Assembly (NCBI RefSeq): GCF_019443325.1
Contig: NZ_CP080383.1
Location: forward strand, 1,178,001-1,242,000
From: Cryobacterium sp. PAMC25264
GTDB taxonomy: Bacteria; Actinomycetota; Actinomycetes; Actinomycetales; Microbacteriaceae
Direction: 5' to 3'
DNA: 64,000 bases
Below are positions 54,572 through 63,358 of the stretch, piece after piece. The stretch's first letter is position 1, and each line of letters starts with the position of its first letter. The position numbers were made by a program, and so were the translations under genes. A model generated the notes under the pieces. The model worked only from the letters and a program-made list of their open reading frames with translations. It was not told where the DNA came from and did not search any database.

Positions 54572-55903
54572 ATGGGACTCTCCATCGATGGTCTGATCAG
54601 CGGCCAGGACACCACGACCCTGATCAACAACCTCATCGCGGTCGAGGCGATTCCACAGACCCTGCTCAAGGGCAAGGTGACCGCCGCCCAGAGCTACACC
54701 ACCGCCGTTCAGGGGCTGAATACCCAGGTCGCCACCCTCGCCGACGCCGCCACCAAGGCGGCCAAGCCCGCCAGCTACGACCTCTACACAGCCACCAGCA
54801 GTTCCAGCCAGGTCACCGCGACCACGAGCACGGGCGCCGCCGCCGGTGTGCTCGATGTCACTGTGGGCCGGCTCGCCCAGAACCAGGTCACCGTCACCGA
54901 GCCTCTCACCGCCTGGCCGGAGACCACCCTCACACTCACCGACGCGGCCGGAAAAGCCACCGTGCTCACGCCGGCCTCCGACTCGCTCGACGACGTCGTC
55001 TCCGCCGTCAACGCCGCCGGGCTCGGCATCACCGCCACCAAGGTAGCCGTGGGCACTGGCGCCTTCCGCGTGCAGTTCAGCAGCACGGCCCCGGGCGCAG
55101 CGAACGCTTTCACTGTGACCGGCGGCACGGTTCCGATCACCCAGGTCAAAGACGCCCAGGACGCCCAGGTGACCCTGTGGGCCGGCACGGCCGCCGAACA
55201 GTCCATCACCTCGGGTACCAACACCTTCACCAACCTGCTGCCCGGTCTGGATGTGACCGTCAGCGCCATCTCCACCACCCCGATCACGCTCACCGTGACC
55301 AGGGACGACGCCGCCATCACCAAGATGGCCGGGGGCCTGGTGGGCAGCCTGAACGACATCTTCGCCGTGATCACCAACCGGTCGGCCGTCTCGACCACCA
55401 CCGATTCCACGGGCAAGACCGTCACCACCGCCGGTCTCTTCGCCGGAGACAGCACGATCCGCACGGTCAGGCAGGACCTGATCACCGCGGCATCGATGCC
55501 CGTCAACGGGCACTCCCCGTCGGAGATCGGCATCAGCATCACGAAGTCCGGCACCCTCGAGTTCGACGCTGAGAAGTTCGCGGCGGCCCTCGTCAAGGAT
55601 CCCGCCGGAACGATGAAGACTGTGCAGGAGATCTCCGGTCGTGTCGCGACGGCCGCCGCTAGCGCATCCGACAAGTACGACGGCACCCTCACGGCCACCG
55701 TCACCAGTCAGCAGTCCCAGGTGCGCACGATGGGCCTGGAGATCAGCGACTGGGACCTCAGGCTCACAGCCAAACGCAGCTCGCTTGAGCGCACCTACAC
55801 CGCCATGGAATCCCGCCTGGGCGAGCTCAAGTCCCAATCGGCCTGGCTCACCTCGCAGATCGCCTCGCTTCTGCCCGCCTACACAGGAGGTTCGTCGTCA
55901 TGA
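54572..55903 (+). CDS. fliD: flagellar filament cap protein FliD
   Basis: A 443-residue FliD (HAP2). The N-terminus MGLSIDGLISGQDTTTLINNLIAVEAIPQ and the C-terminal coiled-coil with WDLRLTAKRSSLERTYTAMESRLGELKSQSAWL are typical. GAAGGGAAACGCC precedes the ATG. Its stop overlaps the fliS start. It caps the filament and folds flagellin at the tip. Confidence 0.95.
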   Translation: MGLSIDGLISGQDTTTLINNLIAVEAIPQTLLKGKVTAAQSYTTAVQGLNTQVATLADAATKAAKPASYDLYTATSSSSQVTATTSTGAAAGVLDVTVGRLAQNQVTVTEPLTAWPETTLTLTDAAGKATVLTPASDSLDDVVSAVNAAGLGITATKVAVGTGAFRVQFSSTAPGAANAFTVTGGTVPITQVKDAQDAQVTLWAGTAAEQSITSGTNTFTNLLPGLDVTVSAISTTPITLTVTRDDAAITKMAGGLVGSLNDIFAVITNRSAVSTTTDSTGKTVTTAGLFAGDSTIRTVRQDLITAASMPVNGHSPSEIGISITKSGTLEFDAEKFAAALVKDPAGTMKTVQEISGRVATAAASASDKYDGTLTATVTSQQSQVRTMGLEISDWDLRLTAKRSSLERTYTAMESRLGELKSQSAWLTSQIASLLPAYTGGSSS

Positions 55904-56394
55904 TGACACCGACAGAATTCCCACCGTTGTTCGCCCCAGTGAGCCAGGCAGGCCCGGGGCTTCCCGCGTCCACGGCCGGAGCCCAGGCCCGCCGGGCGCA
56001 GCTCAACCGGGAGGCAGTGCTGTCGGCCACGCCCGTGCGGTTGCTCACGATGCTCTACGACAGGCTGATGCTCGACCTCGACCGCACCGAAGCGGCCCAG
56101 GTAAGCGAGAACTGGCCGCTGGCCTCCGAGAACCTGCTGCACGCCCAGGCAATCGTCGACGAGCTCACCACCTCGCTGAACGTCACGGCGTGGGACGGCG
56201 CCGACGGGCTGCTCGCCGTGTACACCTACGTGTCCAACGCCCTGATCGGTGCGAACATCCACCGCGACGTGACCCGCACCCGCGAGAGCATTGTGCTGTT
56301 GGAGCCGCTGCGTCAGACCTGGCACGAGGCCGCCGCCGCACTGCCCGCACCGCAGACCGCGCCCAGCGGGGAGGGATACCGTGGAGTCGCCTAA
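55900..56394 (+). CDS. fliS: flagellin export chaperone FliS
   Basis: A 164-residue FliS with the family core REAVLSATPVRLLTMLYDRLMLDLDRTE and the helical LLHAQAIVDELTTSLN and TYVSNALIGANIHRD segments. AGGAGGTTCGTCGTC precedes a double ATG (55900 and 55903). It extends about 30 residues at both ends beyond typical FliS. It protects unpolymerised FliC before export. Confidence 0.94.
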   Translation: MMTPTEFPPLFAPVSQAGPGLPASTAGAQARRAQLNREAVLSATPVRLLTMLYDRLMLDLDRTEAAQVSENWPLASENLLHAQAIVDELTTSLNVTAWDGADGLLAVYTYVSNALIGANIHRDVTRTRESIVLLEPLRQTWHEAAAALPAPQTAPSGEGYRGVA

Positions 56395-56818
56395 CCTCTC
56401 GCCGAAAGGTGCTCCGTCGACCGGCGTACCCGCCAACAGCGTGCACTCGAGCAGCGCCCGGCCGCACGGCAGCGCCGCCGGTACCGACCAGCGCGCCATT
56501 CCCAAGACCAGCCCGTCCGAATGGATCAAGGTGCTCGACGACCTCGAGGCCAGCCTCGGCAGCGGGGCCAGGGACGCCGTGCTCTCGGCCCAGGGCGGCA
56601 CGCTCGTGACCGGCGTGCAGTGGCGGGCACCTGAGCTCCTCGGGCAGCTCCCGCGCGAGCTCGAGGAACGGGCCCGGCTGCTGTTGGCCGGTCAGCTCGA
56701 ACTGATCCGCGAGATCGAGGATGCGCGGCGCTCCGCCGGCGCGCACCTGGCGGCCGTGCGCACCATCCTCTCGACGCATCCGTCCGACCACCCGGTCTAC
56801 CTCGACATCGCGGGCTGA
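56381..56818 (+). CDS. small helical protein in the FliT position
   Basis: A 145-residue protein starting with GTG 56381 behind GGGGAGGGATACC, overlapping fliS by 14 bases. The first 45 residues are Ser/Pro-rich and disordered; the rest is helical (EWIKVLDDLEASLGSGARDAVL, then RELEERARLLLAGQLELIREIED). FliT, the chaperone of FliD, normally follows fliS and has a similar size and helical content, so a FliT-like role is likely. I see no sequence motif that proves it. Confidence 0.65.
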   Translation: MESPNLSPKGAPSTGVPANSVHSSSARPHGSAAGTDQRAIPKTSPSEWIKVLDDLEASLGSGARDAVLSAQGGTLVTGVQWRAPELLGQLPRELEERARLLLAGQLELIREIEDARRSAGAHLAAVRTILSTHPSDHPVYLDIAG

Positions 56819-56848
56819 CCGACAAGGGAACATATTTCGGCTACGCCC

Positions 56849-56875
56849 TAACGAAGCGTCACAGAACGCCGATAG
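56849..56875 (+). promoter_or_regulatory. sigma-28 (FliA) promoter for the flgB basal-body operon
   Basis: TAAC at 56849, 15 bases, then GCCGATAG at 56868-56875, 77 bases before the flgB start. It is identical in form to the fliC and flgN promoters. Basal-body genes under FliA control differ from the enteric hierarchy, where they are transcribed before FliA is active. Confidence 0.8.
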
Positions 56876-56952
56876 CTACTGATGAGCACGGATCGCTCAC
56901 TCCAGGCCACGGATCGGCCGTTCGGCACCCTGACGACGAAACGGGCATCCGC

Positions 56953-57294
56953 GTGATCGAATCCGTGACCAGCGCAGCGCTTTCCAGCGCCCTCGACGGG
57001 CTGGCGCTGCGCCAGCGCACCATCGCCAACAACATCGCCAACGTCAACACCCCCGGCTATCACGCCCAGCGGGTGTCGTTCGAAACCGCCCTCGCCGCAT
57101 CGGTGGCCGGCGGCGACGGGCACGCGAGTGCATCAACGGCGCGGTCCCTCGAGCCCACCCGGCTGGACGGCAACAACGTCAACCTTGACACCGAGACCGT
57201 CTCCAACATCGACACCGTGCTGCGCTACCAGTTCGCCGCGCAGGCCGCCGCCGGTGCCGACTCCAAGATGCGCGCCGCGCTGCGGACCAGCTGA
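56953..57294 (+). CDS. flgB: flagellar basal-body rod protein FlgB
   Basis: A 113-residue FlgB with the rod-protein motif LRQRTIANNIANVNTPGYHAQRVSFE and a C-terminal NVNLDTETVSNIDTVLRYQF. It starts with GTG 56953 without a clear ribosome site. TGATG links it to flgC. It is the first gene of a long basal-body/export operon. Confidence 0.95.
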   Translation: MIESVTSAALSSALDGLALRQRTIANNIANVNTPGYHAQRVSFETALAASVAGGDGHASASTARSLEPTRLDGNNVNLDTETVSNIDTVLRYQFAAQAAAGADSKMRAALRTS

Positions 57295-57686
57295 TGACTC
57301 TCGACGCCCTGGGCATCGCCGGTACCGGCCTCACTCTGCACCGCAAGTGGCTCGACGCCGTCGCCGACAACATCGCGAACGCGAACACGGTCACCGCCAC
57401 GTCGGGAGATGCCTTCCAGGCGCGGTACATCGTCGCCCAGGAGGGCGCAGGCACCACGGGCGCCTACGTGTCCGGCGCCGCGCTCGGCGACGCGGAGGGC
57501 ATCCTCACCTACGACCCCGACAACGCCCTCGCGGATGCCGACGGGTACGTGCGGCGTCCCGACATCGACCTTGCCGAGCAGATGGGCGAGCTGATCATGG
57601 CGCAGCGCGGATACCAGGCCAACGCCGCCGTCATCGACCGGGCCAAGACCTCCTACGAAGCCGCCCTGCAGATCGGACGCAACTGA
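57294..57686 (+). CDS. flgC: flagellar basal-body rod protein FlgC
   Basis: A 130-residue FlgC with LGIAGTGLTLHRKWLDAVADNIANANTV at the start and the C-terminal RRPDIDLAEQMGELIMAQRGYQANAAVI rod-protein helix. The ATG overlaps the flgB stop and the TGA overlaps fliE. Confidence 0.95.
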   Translation: MTLDALGIAGTGLTLHRKWLDAVADNIANANTVTATSGDAFQARYIVAQEGAGTTGAYVSGAALGDAEGILTYDPDNALADADGYVRRPDIDLAEQMGELIMAQRGYQANAAVIDRAKTSYEAALQIGRN

Positions 57687-57997
57687 TGACCATTCCCGCC
57701 ATCGGCGCCGTGCCCGCCGTGAGCGCCACGGCCTACCTGCCCGCCACGACGGCGACCGCCGGCAGCAGCGGAACCGAGGGTAGCTTCGCCACCGCTCTCA
57801 CCGGTGCCGTCGACAACCTGCAACAGCTGCAGTCCACCTCCAACACCTACGCCATCCAGGCCGTCACGGGAGGCCTGGACGACATCCACACCGCCACCCT
57901 CGCGGCCTCACGCGCCCAGGTCACCCTCGAACTCGTGGCCGCCGTGCGCAACAAGGGCGTCGAGGCGTTCAACGACATCATGAGAATGCAGGCCTGA
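57686..57997 (+). CDS. fliE: flagellar hook-basal body protein FliE
   Basis: A 103-residue FliE; the C-terminal half (DDIHTATLAASRAQVTLELVAAVRNKGVEAFNDIMRMQ) is the conserved region joining the MS ring to the rod. The N-terminal 35 residues are low-complexity. It overlaps flgC and fliF by TGATG junctions. Confidence 0.94.
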   Translation: MTIPAIGAVPAVSATAYLPATTATAGSSGTEGSFATALTGAVDNLQQLQSTSNTYAIQAVTGGLDDIHTATLAASRAQVTLELVAAVRNKGVEAFNDIMRMQA

Positions 57998-59592
57998 TGC
58001 CCGCTCAGATCAGCTCGGCCTTCCGTCGCCTCGGTAACGCGGTGCGGGAATTCACCGTCGCCCAGCGCACCGTGGCGCTGATCGGTGTCGCGGTACTCGC
58101 GCTCGGCATCGCCGCGCTCACCATGTGGGTCAGTCAACCCGCTTACACCCCCTTGTTCTCGGGACTGAGCGGTTCGGACGCCAACACCATCGTGGAGCAG
58201 CTCCGCACCGACGGAGTGTCGTACCAGTTGAGCGACGGGGGAGCGACGATCCTGGTGCCCGAGGCCGATGTCTACGACGAACGGCTCAAGTCGGCCGCGG
58301 CCGGCCTGCCCTCCTCCAGCACCGAGGGCTACTCGCTCTTGGACACCATGGGGGTCACCGCATCGGAGTTCCAGCAGTCGGTCACCTACAAACGAGCGCT
58401 CGAGGGCGAACTCGCCGCCACGATCGAGGCCATGAAGGGCGTCAAGACCGCCTCGGTGAGGCTGGCGATCCCCGAGGCCACGGTTTTCACCGACGAGGCC
58501 AACGACCCCACCGCATCCGTCTTCGTGGGAACCCGGAACGGCGTCACCCTCAACGCCGACCAGGTGCAGGCCATCGTACACCTCACGAGTGCCTCCATCG
58601 ACGGCATGAAGCCCACGGATGTCGCTGTCATCGACGCCTCCGGGGTCGTGCTCTCCGCGGTGGGTGTGGGCGCCACGGGAACGGCCGGTCAGCAGGCCAA
58701 CGACTACGAGGAACGTGTGCGCGGCTCCGTGCAGGCCATGCTCGACAAGGTCGTCGGCCCGGGCAACGCCACCGTGGTCGTGGCCGCCGACATGAGCACC
58801 GAGGCGGCCCAGCGGGTCGAGGAGTCCTTCACCTCGCCCACCGACACCCCCGCCCTGAACGAGGCCGTCAAGACCGAGTCGTACACCGGCTCGGGCGGCA
58901 CGGCGGCCGGCGTGCTCGGCCCCGACAACATCGCCGTTCCCAGTGACACCTCCACCGACGGCACCTTCACCTCGGAGGACACCACCCGCAACAATGCGGT
59001 GAACAAGGTCACCGAGACCCGTACCATCCCAGCCGGGGCGATCAACCGGCAGACCGTCTCGGTGGCCGTGAACTCCGCGATCGCCGACGATCTCAATGTG
59101 GCCAATGTGACCAGCCTGGTGTCCTCCGCCGCCGGAATCGATACGGCGCGGGGTGACGCGGTCACCGTGGAGGTCGTGAGCTTCAACGCCGCCGGCGCCG
59201 ACGCCGCGGCGGCAGCCCTGGCCGAGGCAGAGGCAACCGAGGCCGCCGATCGCTCCGCGGGGATCCTCCAGGTGGGCCTGATCGTGGGCGGCACGGTGAT
59301 CGCCTTCGTGCTCGGTCTGATCCTGTACGCCCGCCGGTCCCGCCGGCAGAGCCGCGAGGCCATCGAGCTGACCGAGCTTGTGCAGCCGCACGCGTCCCTG
59401 GATGCACCGACGGTGCCGTTCACGCTGCAGCCGCACCTTGTGCCCCTTGTCATCGACCCCACGCCGACCCCGGCGTATGCGCCGGGCGACGGCGACCAGC
59501 GGGTGGCCGACATCGATGCTCTCGCACTGCGTGACCCGCAGATGGCGGCCGAGATGTTGCGCGGGCTGATGGACGATCGGCAGCACGCATGA
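57997..59592 (+). CDS. fliF: flagellar MS-ring protein FliF
   Basis: A 531-residue FliF. Membrane spans lie at about residues 25-44 and 420-443, flanking the ring-building domain with YTPLFSGLSGSDANTIVEQL and YSLLDTMGVTASEFQQSVTYKRALEGELAATIEAM. The C-terminal tail (ALRDPQMAAEMLRGLMDDR) is the FliG-binding end. It overlaps fliG by ATGA. Confidence 0.96.
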   Translation: MPAQISSAFRRLGNAVREFTVAQRTVALIGVAVLALGIAALTMWVSQPAYTPLFSGLSGSDANTIVEQLRTDGVSYQLSDGGATILVPEADVYDERLKSAAAGLPSSSTEGYSLLDTMGVTASEFQQSVTYKRALEGELAATIEAMKGVKTASVRLAIPEATVFTDEANDPTASVFVGTRNGVTLNADQVQAIVHLTSASIDGMKPTDVAVIDASGVVLSAVGVGATGTAGQQANDYEERVRGSVQAMLDKVVGPGNATVVVAADMSTEAAQRVEESFTSPTDTPALNEAVKTESYTGSGGTAAGVLGPDNIAVPSDTSTDGTFTSEDTTRNNAVNKVTETRTIPAGAINRQTVSVAVNSAIADDLNVANVTSLVSSAAGIDTARGDAVTVEVVSFNAAGADAAAAALAEAEATEAADRSAGILQVGLIVGGTVIAFVLGLILYARRSRRQSREAIELTELVQPHASLDAPTVPFTLQPHLVPLVIDPTPTPAYAPGDGDQRVADIDALALRDPQMAAEMLRGLMDDRQHA

Positions 59593-60608
59593 TCGATGCG
59601 AAGACGCCCCTGACCGGCACGCAGAAGGTGGCCGTGGTGCTGATGACCATGGACCAGCAGCGCGCCTCCGAAGTGATGAAGCAGTTCTCCGAGGCCGAGG
59701 CTGCCGAGATCATCGCCGAGATCGTGCAGTTACGCCGGGTGGATGCCGCGGTGATGGACAGCGCCGTCGCCGAGTTCCACGAGCTGACCACGATCGGCGC
59801 ACGCAACCCCCGCGGCGGCCATGCCGTGGCAGTGGGTCTATTGGAGAAGTCCTTCGGCGCCGAGCGCGCCGCCGGGGTGATGAGCCGGGTCGCCACCTCC
59901 ATGGCCGGCAAGGCCTTCGAATTCCTCGACCCTGTCGACGCCACTCAGGTTCTCGCCCTGCTCGACGGGGAGCTGCCGCAGACCATCGCGCTGGTGTTGG
60001 CGCACCTGCGACCCGAGCACGCGTCGGCCATCCTGTCGGGGCTGGAAGGCTCGGTGCGCACCGATGTGGCCCAGTGCATCGCGTCGACGGGCACCGCGAC
60101 CCCCGAGGCGGTGCGGGTGGTGACCGAAATCCTCAAAAAGCGGATCGGCGCCGTCGCCGCATCCAAGGACTCTCCCGGGGTCGTGGGCGGCATCCAGCCG
60201 CTCGTCGAGATCATCAACCGGGCTGATATCGGCACGGAGCGCGCGCTCCTGGAGGCGCTCGATGAACGCGACCCGGTGCTGGCCGAGGAGGTGCGCTCGC
60301 GCATGCTGACCTTCGCCGACATCATCAAGCTGGAGAACCGCGACGTGCAGCTGGTGCTGCGCGGTATCGACGCCCAGGTGCTGGCCGTGGCCATGAAGGG
60401 CTCCAGCGAGTTGGTGGTCGACATCATCCAACGCAACCTTTCCGAACGCAACCGCGACATCCTGAACGACGAGGTGACCGGGCTCGGACCCGTGCGGGTC
60501 TCGCAGGTCGAGGAGGCGCGCGCCACCGTCGTTCGGGCGATCCGCGAGCTAGCCGCCGAGGGTGCCATCACGGTGCAACGGGCCGACGAGGACGACTTCA
60601 TTGTCTAG
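59589..60608 (+). CDS. fliG: flagellar motor switch protein FliG
   Basis: A 339-residue FliG. The N-terminal domain reads TGTQKVAVVLMTMDQQRASEVMKQFSE, and the middle domain has ALVLAHLRPEHASAILSGL. The C-terminal charged torque helix region includes MLTFADIIKLENRDVQLVLRGID. It forms the rotor part that meets the MotA stator. Its length matches the family. Confidence 0.96.
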   Translation: MIDAKTPLTGTQKVAVVLMTMDQQRASEVMKQFSEAEAAEIIAEIVQLRRVDAAVMDSAVAEFHELTTIGARNPRGGHAVAVGLLEKSFGAERAAGVMSRVATSMAGKAFEFLDPVDATQVLALLDGELPQTIALVLAHLRPEHASAILSGLEGSVRTDVAQCIASTGTATPEAVRVVTEILKKRIGAVAASKDSPGVVGGIQPLVEIINRADIGTERALLEALDERDPVLAEEVRSRMLTFADIIKLENRDVQLVLRGIDAQVLAVAMKGSSELVVDIIQRNLSERNRDILNDEVTGLGPVRVSQVEEARATVVRAIRELAAEGAITVQRADEDDFIV

Positions 60609-61419
60609 CGCCATGTTCCCCGGTGCCGGTCCGGCGTCCGGACCTGTCGTCGTGCCCGCCGCTTTTCCCAGCGCCGTGCCTTCCGGCGCACCCTCCGCGG
60701 GCCCGTCGGCCGGGCGCTCCGCAGCGCCGGAAAACGACTTCTCCGCCCTGGTGTTCCCCCTGCTCGGTGAGCAGTCCGCCGGAGCGCGCCGAAGCCGGGA
60801 CGCCGACCGGGCCCGCCTCGACGAGCAGTGGCGCGCCCGCGGTCACGCGGCCGGGTACACCGAGGGGCTGCGGGCGGCGGAACAGGCGGTAGCCGAGCGC
60901 ATCCACCGCCTGGAGGTCGAACACGCGCACCGACTCCGGGTCGACGGCGAGCGGGCGGAGCGGATGCTCGCGGTGCTGCACACGGCCGCGCGCGCACTCG
61001 ATGCACGCACCGTGCCGGTGCTGCGAGACGCCGAAGACACCGTACTCGCCGCGGCCTTCGACCTGGCCGAGGCGATCGTGGGGCATGCGCTTGCCGATGA
61101 GGCCGCGGCTGCCCGGTCGGCCCTCGGTCGGGCCGTCGCCGCCGCAGGTGGCGGAGCCAGCGCTTCCGGGGAACTAGGGAGCTCCGGCGGCCTCCTTGCC
61201 GCGCCGGGCGCGCTCGGGGCAGCCCACACCGTGCGACTGCACCCCGACGATCTCGCCGCCCTCGACCCCGCGGTCACCGCCGCAACCGGCGTGGCCTTCG
61301 TGGCGGATGCGCACATCTCCCGCGGCGACGCCGTCAGCGAGTTCCCCGATGGCTACCTGGATGCCCGCATCGGCACCGCCCTCGAGCGGGCCAAGGCGGC
61401 GCTCGGAGGCGCCTCATGA
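60601..61419 (+). CDS. fliH: FliH-like flagellar export regulator
   Basis: A 272-residue protein between fliG and fliI. The first 45 residues are Ala/Pro/Ser-rich; then comes a charged coiled-coil (LDEQWRARGHAAGYTEGLRAAEQAVAERIHRLE) with the GxxxG-like spacing of FliH, and a C-terminal VRLHPDDLAAL domain. TTG 60601, nine bases after GAGG, overlaps the fliG stop and is my preferred start; ATG 60613 has no ribosome site. FliH holds FliI inactive and carries it to the export gate. Confidence 0.85.
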   Translation: MSSAMFPGAGPASGPVVVPAAFPSAVPSGAPSAGPSAGRSAAPENDFSALVFPLLGEQSAGARRSRDADRARLDEQWRARGHAAGYTEGLRAAEQAVAERIHRLEVEHAHRLRVDGERAERMLAVLHTAARALDARTVPVLRDAEDTVLAAAFDLAEAIVGHALADEAAAARSALGRAVAAAGGGASASGELGSSGGLLAAPGALGAAHTVRLHPDDLAALDPAVTAATGVAFVADAHISRGDAVSEFPDGYLDARIGTALERAKAALGGAS

Positions 61420-62822
61420 GTCTCACCCGACCGGACACGACCGAGCGGCTCGCCCGGGCCGTGGCGGCCGCCCGCCCCGAGCGGGTGGGGGTGGTGTCAT
61501 CGATCGTGGGCCTGAGCGTGGACGTGCGGGGCCTGAACGGCGCCATCGGCGACCTGGTGACAATCGGCGGAGCGACCGGTGCGGCAAGCGGTGGGTCGTT
61601 CGGCGCGGCCGCGCAGGGCACGGGCGCCGGCGCGGACGTACCGGCCGGCGAGGCCGGAGTCGACGCCGAGGTCGTCGCCACGACCCCGGACGGCATGCGC
61701 TGCATGCCGTTGGCCCGGCTCACCGGCATCCGTGTGGGCGACCCCGTTCGCACCAGCCGCACCGGTTACCTGGTTCCCACCGGGGCGGGGCTGCTCGGCC
61801 GGGTGATCGACGGCCTCGGCCGGCCCATCGACGGCAAGGGGCCCCTCGTCGACCCGCACCGGGTGCCCCTCGAGCACGACAGTCCGTCGGCCATGGCGCG
61901 CTCGCGCATCCACTCGCCCCTCCAGCTGGGCGTGCGGGTGCTGGACACCCTCACCACAGTGGGCAAGGGCCAGCGGATGGGACTGTTCGCGGGGTCGGGT
62001 GTGGGCAAGTCGTCGTTGTTGTCGATGATCGCCCGCGGCACCGACGCCGAGGTGTCCGTGATCGCCCTGGTCGGGGAGCGCGGCCGCGAGGTGCGGGAGT
62101 TCCTCGAGGACGACCTGGGCGCGGAGGGGCTTGCCCGGTCGATCGTGGTGGTGTCCACCTCGGACGAACCGGCCATGATGCGCCTGCGCGCCGCGTTCGT
62201 CGCTACCCGCATCGCGGAGTCGTTCCGTGACCGGGGTGCCGACGTGATGTTGATGATGGATTCGCTGACCCGGGTGGCCATGGCTCAGCGCGAGATCGGC
62301 CTGTCCGCCGGGGAGCCACCGGCCACCCGGGGGTACCCGCCGTCGACGTTCTCGCTGCTCGCCCGGCTGCTGGAACGGGCCGGCACCGACCAGGTCGGCT
62401 CGATCACGGGTATCTACACGGTGCTCGTCGACGGCGACGATCACAACGAGCCCATCGCGGATGCCGCCCGGTCCATCCTCGATGGACACGTCGTGCTCGA
62501 TCGCACGCTGGCTGTGCTCGGGCACTTCCCCGCCGTGGACGCTCTCGCCTCGATCTCCCGGGTGGCATCACGAGTGACCACCCCGCAGCAGGCCGAGTCG
62601 GCCAGCCGGCTGCGCGCCGTCCTGGCCGCCCGCCGCGCCGCGCAGGACCTGCTCGACGTGGGCGCCTACCGCCGCGGCACCAACCCGTTGGTGGACGCGG
62701 CCGTGGAGCACGATGCGGCGATCACGGCATTTCTGCGCCAGCGGATCGACGAGCACACCCCGGCCGACCAGGCTTGGACCCGGCTCGCCGAACTGGCCGC
62801 GCTGCTCGGCGGCGACCAATGA
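61416..62822 (+). CDS. fliI: flagellar export ATPase FliI
   Basis: A 468-residue F1-beta-like ATPase with Walker A GLFAGSGVGKSSLL, VIALVGERGREVREFLEDDLG, Walker B VMLMMDSLTRVAMAQREIGLSAGEPPATRGYPPS and the VDGDDHNEPIADAARSILDGH segment. An unusual Gly/Ala-rich insertion lies at about residues 55-85. It unfolds export substrates together with FliH and FliJ. ATGA overlaps link it with both neighbours. Confidence 0.96.
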   Translation: MSLTRPDTTERLARAVAAARPERVGVVSSIVGLSVDVRGLNGAIGDLVTIGGATGAASGGSFGAAAQGTGAGADVPAGEAGVDAEVVATTPDGMRCMPLARLTGIRVGDPVRTSRTGYLVPTGAGLLGRVIDGLGRPIDGKGPLVDPHRVPLEHDSPSAMARSRIHSPLQLGVRVLDTLTTVGKGQRMGLFAGSGVGKSSLLSMIARGTDAEVSVIALVGERGREVREFLEDDLGAEGLARSIVVVSTSDEPAMMRLRAAFVATRIAESFRDRGADVMLMMDSLTRVAMAQREIGLSAGEPPATRGYPPSTFSLLARLLERAGTDQVGSITGIYTVLVDGDDHNEPIADAARSILDGHVVLDRTLAVLGHFPAVDALASISRVASRVTTPQQAESASRLRAVLAARRAAQDLLDVGAYRRGTNPLVDAAVEHDAAITAFLRQRIDEHTPADQAWTRLAELAALLGGDQ

Positions 62823-63358
62823 GCCGCCCGTTCTCCCTCGCCGGGTTGCTGCGGTTGCGCCACCTCGAGCAGGACCAGGCCGCCGGCGACCTGGCCGCCG
62901 CGAACGCGCGACTCAGGGCGACGGCCACCCGCATCGACGAAACCCGGGCGGCGCTCGAGCACCTGCCGCTGAACCCCACCGGGGCCGACACCCTCTACGC
63001 GATCGCGGCGGCACGGGCATCCTCTCGGAGCATGCTGGCCGAACTGGCCGCGCTGGACGGCGTGGCCCAGCAGGCGGCGGCAGTGGCACGAGCGGACTTC
63101 GAGGCGAAGAAGGCCGCGTCGGCGAGCCTGGAAAAGCTCGAAGGGCGACACGGGGCTTCGGCGGCGGCGGAGGACCTGCACGCCCAGCAGACGGTCATCG
63201 ACGAGATCGCCTCGACGGGCTGGCATCGAAGGCAGGGCGAGCAGCGCGCGCAGGCCGGAACCACGGCGAACGGAATCACAGCGTCGGGTAAGCCAGCGTC
63301 CGGCAACACGGCACTGGGAAACACAGCATCGGGACACGCAGCGGGGGAGAGAACATGA
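62819..63358 (+). CDS. fliJ: FliJ-like flagellar export protein
   Basis: A 179-residue coiled-coil protein beginning SRPFSLAGLLRLRHLEQDQAAGDLAAANARL, as in FliJ. Two long helices span residues 5-140. The last 35 residues are a Thr/Ala/Ser/Gly-rich repeat tail (ASGK-PASGN-TALGN-TASGH) encoded by imperfect 15-bp units. ATG 62819 overlaps the fliI stop. Confidence 0.88.
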   Translation: MSRPFSLAGLLRLRHLEQDQAAGDLAAANARLRATATRIDETRAALEHLPLNPTGADTLYAIAAARASSRSMLAELAALDGVAQQAAAVARADFEAKKAASASLEKLEGRHGASAAAEDLHAQQTVIDEIASTGWHRRQGEQRAQAGTTANGITASGKPASGNTALGNTASGHAAGERT

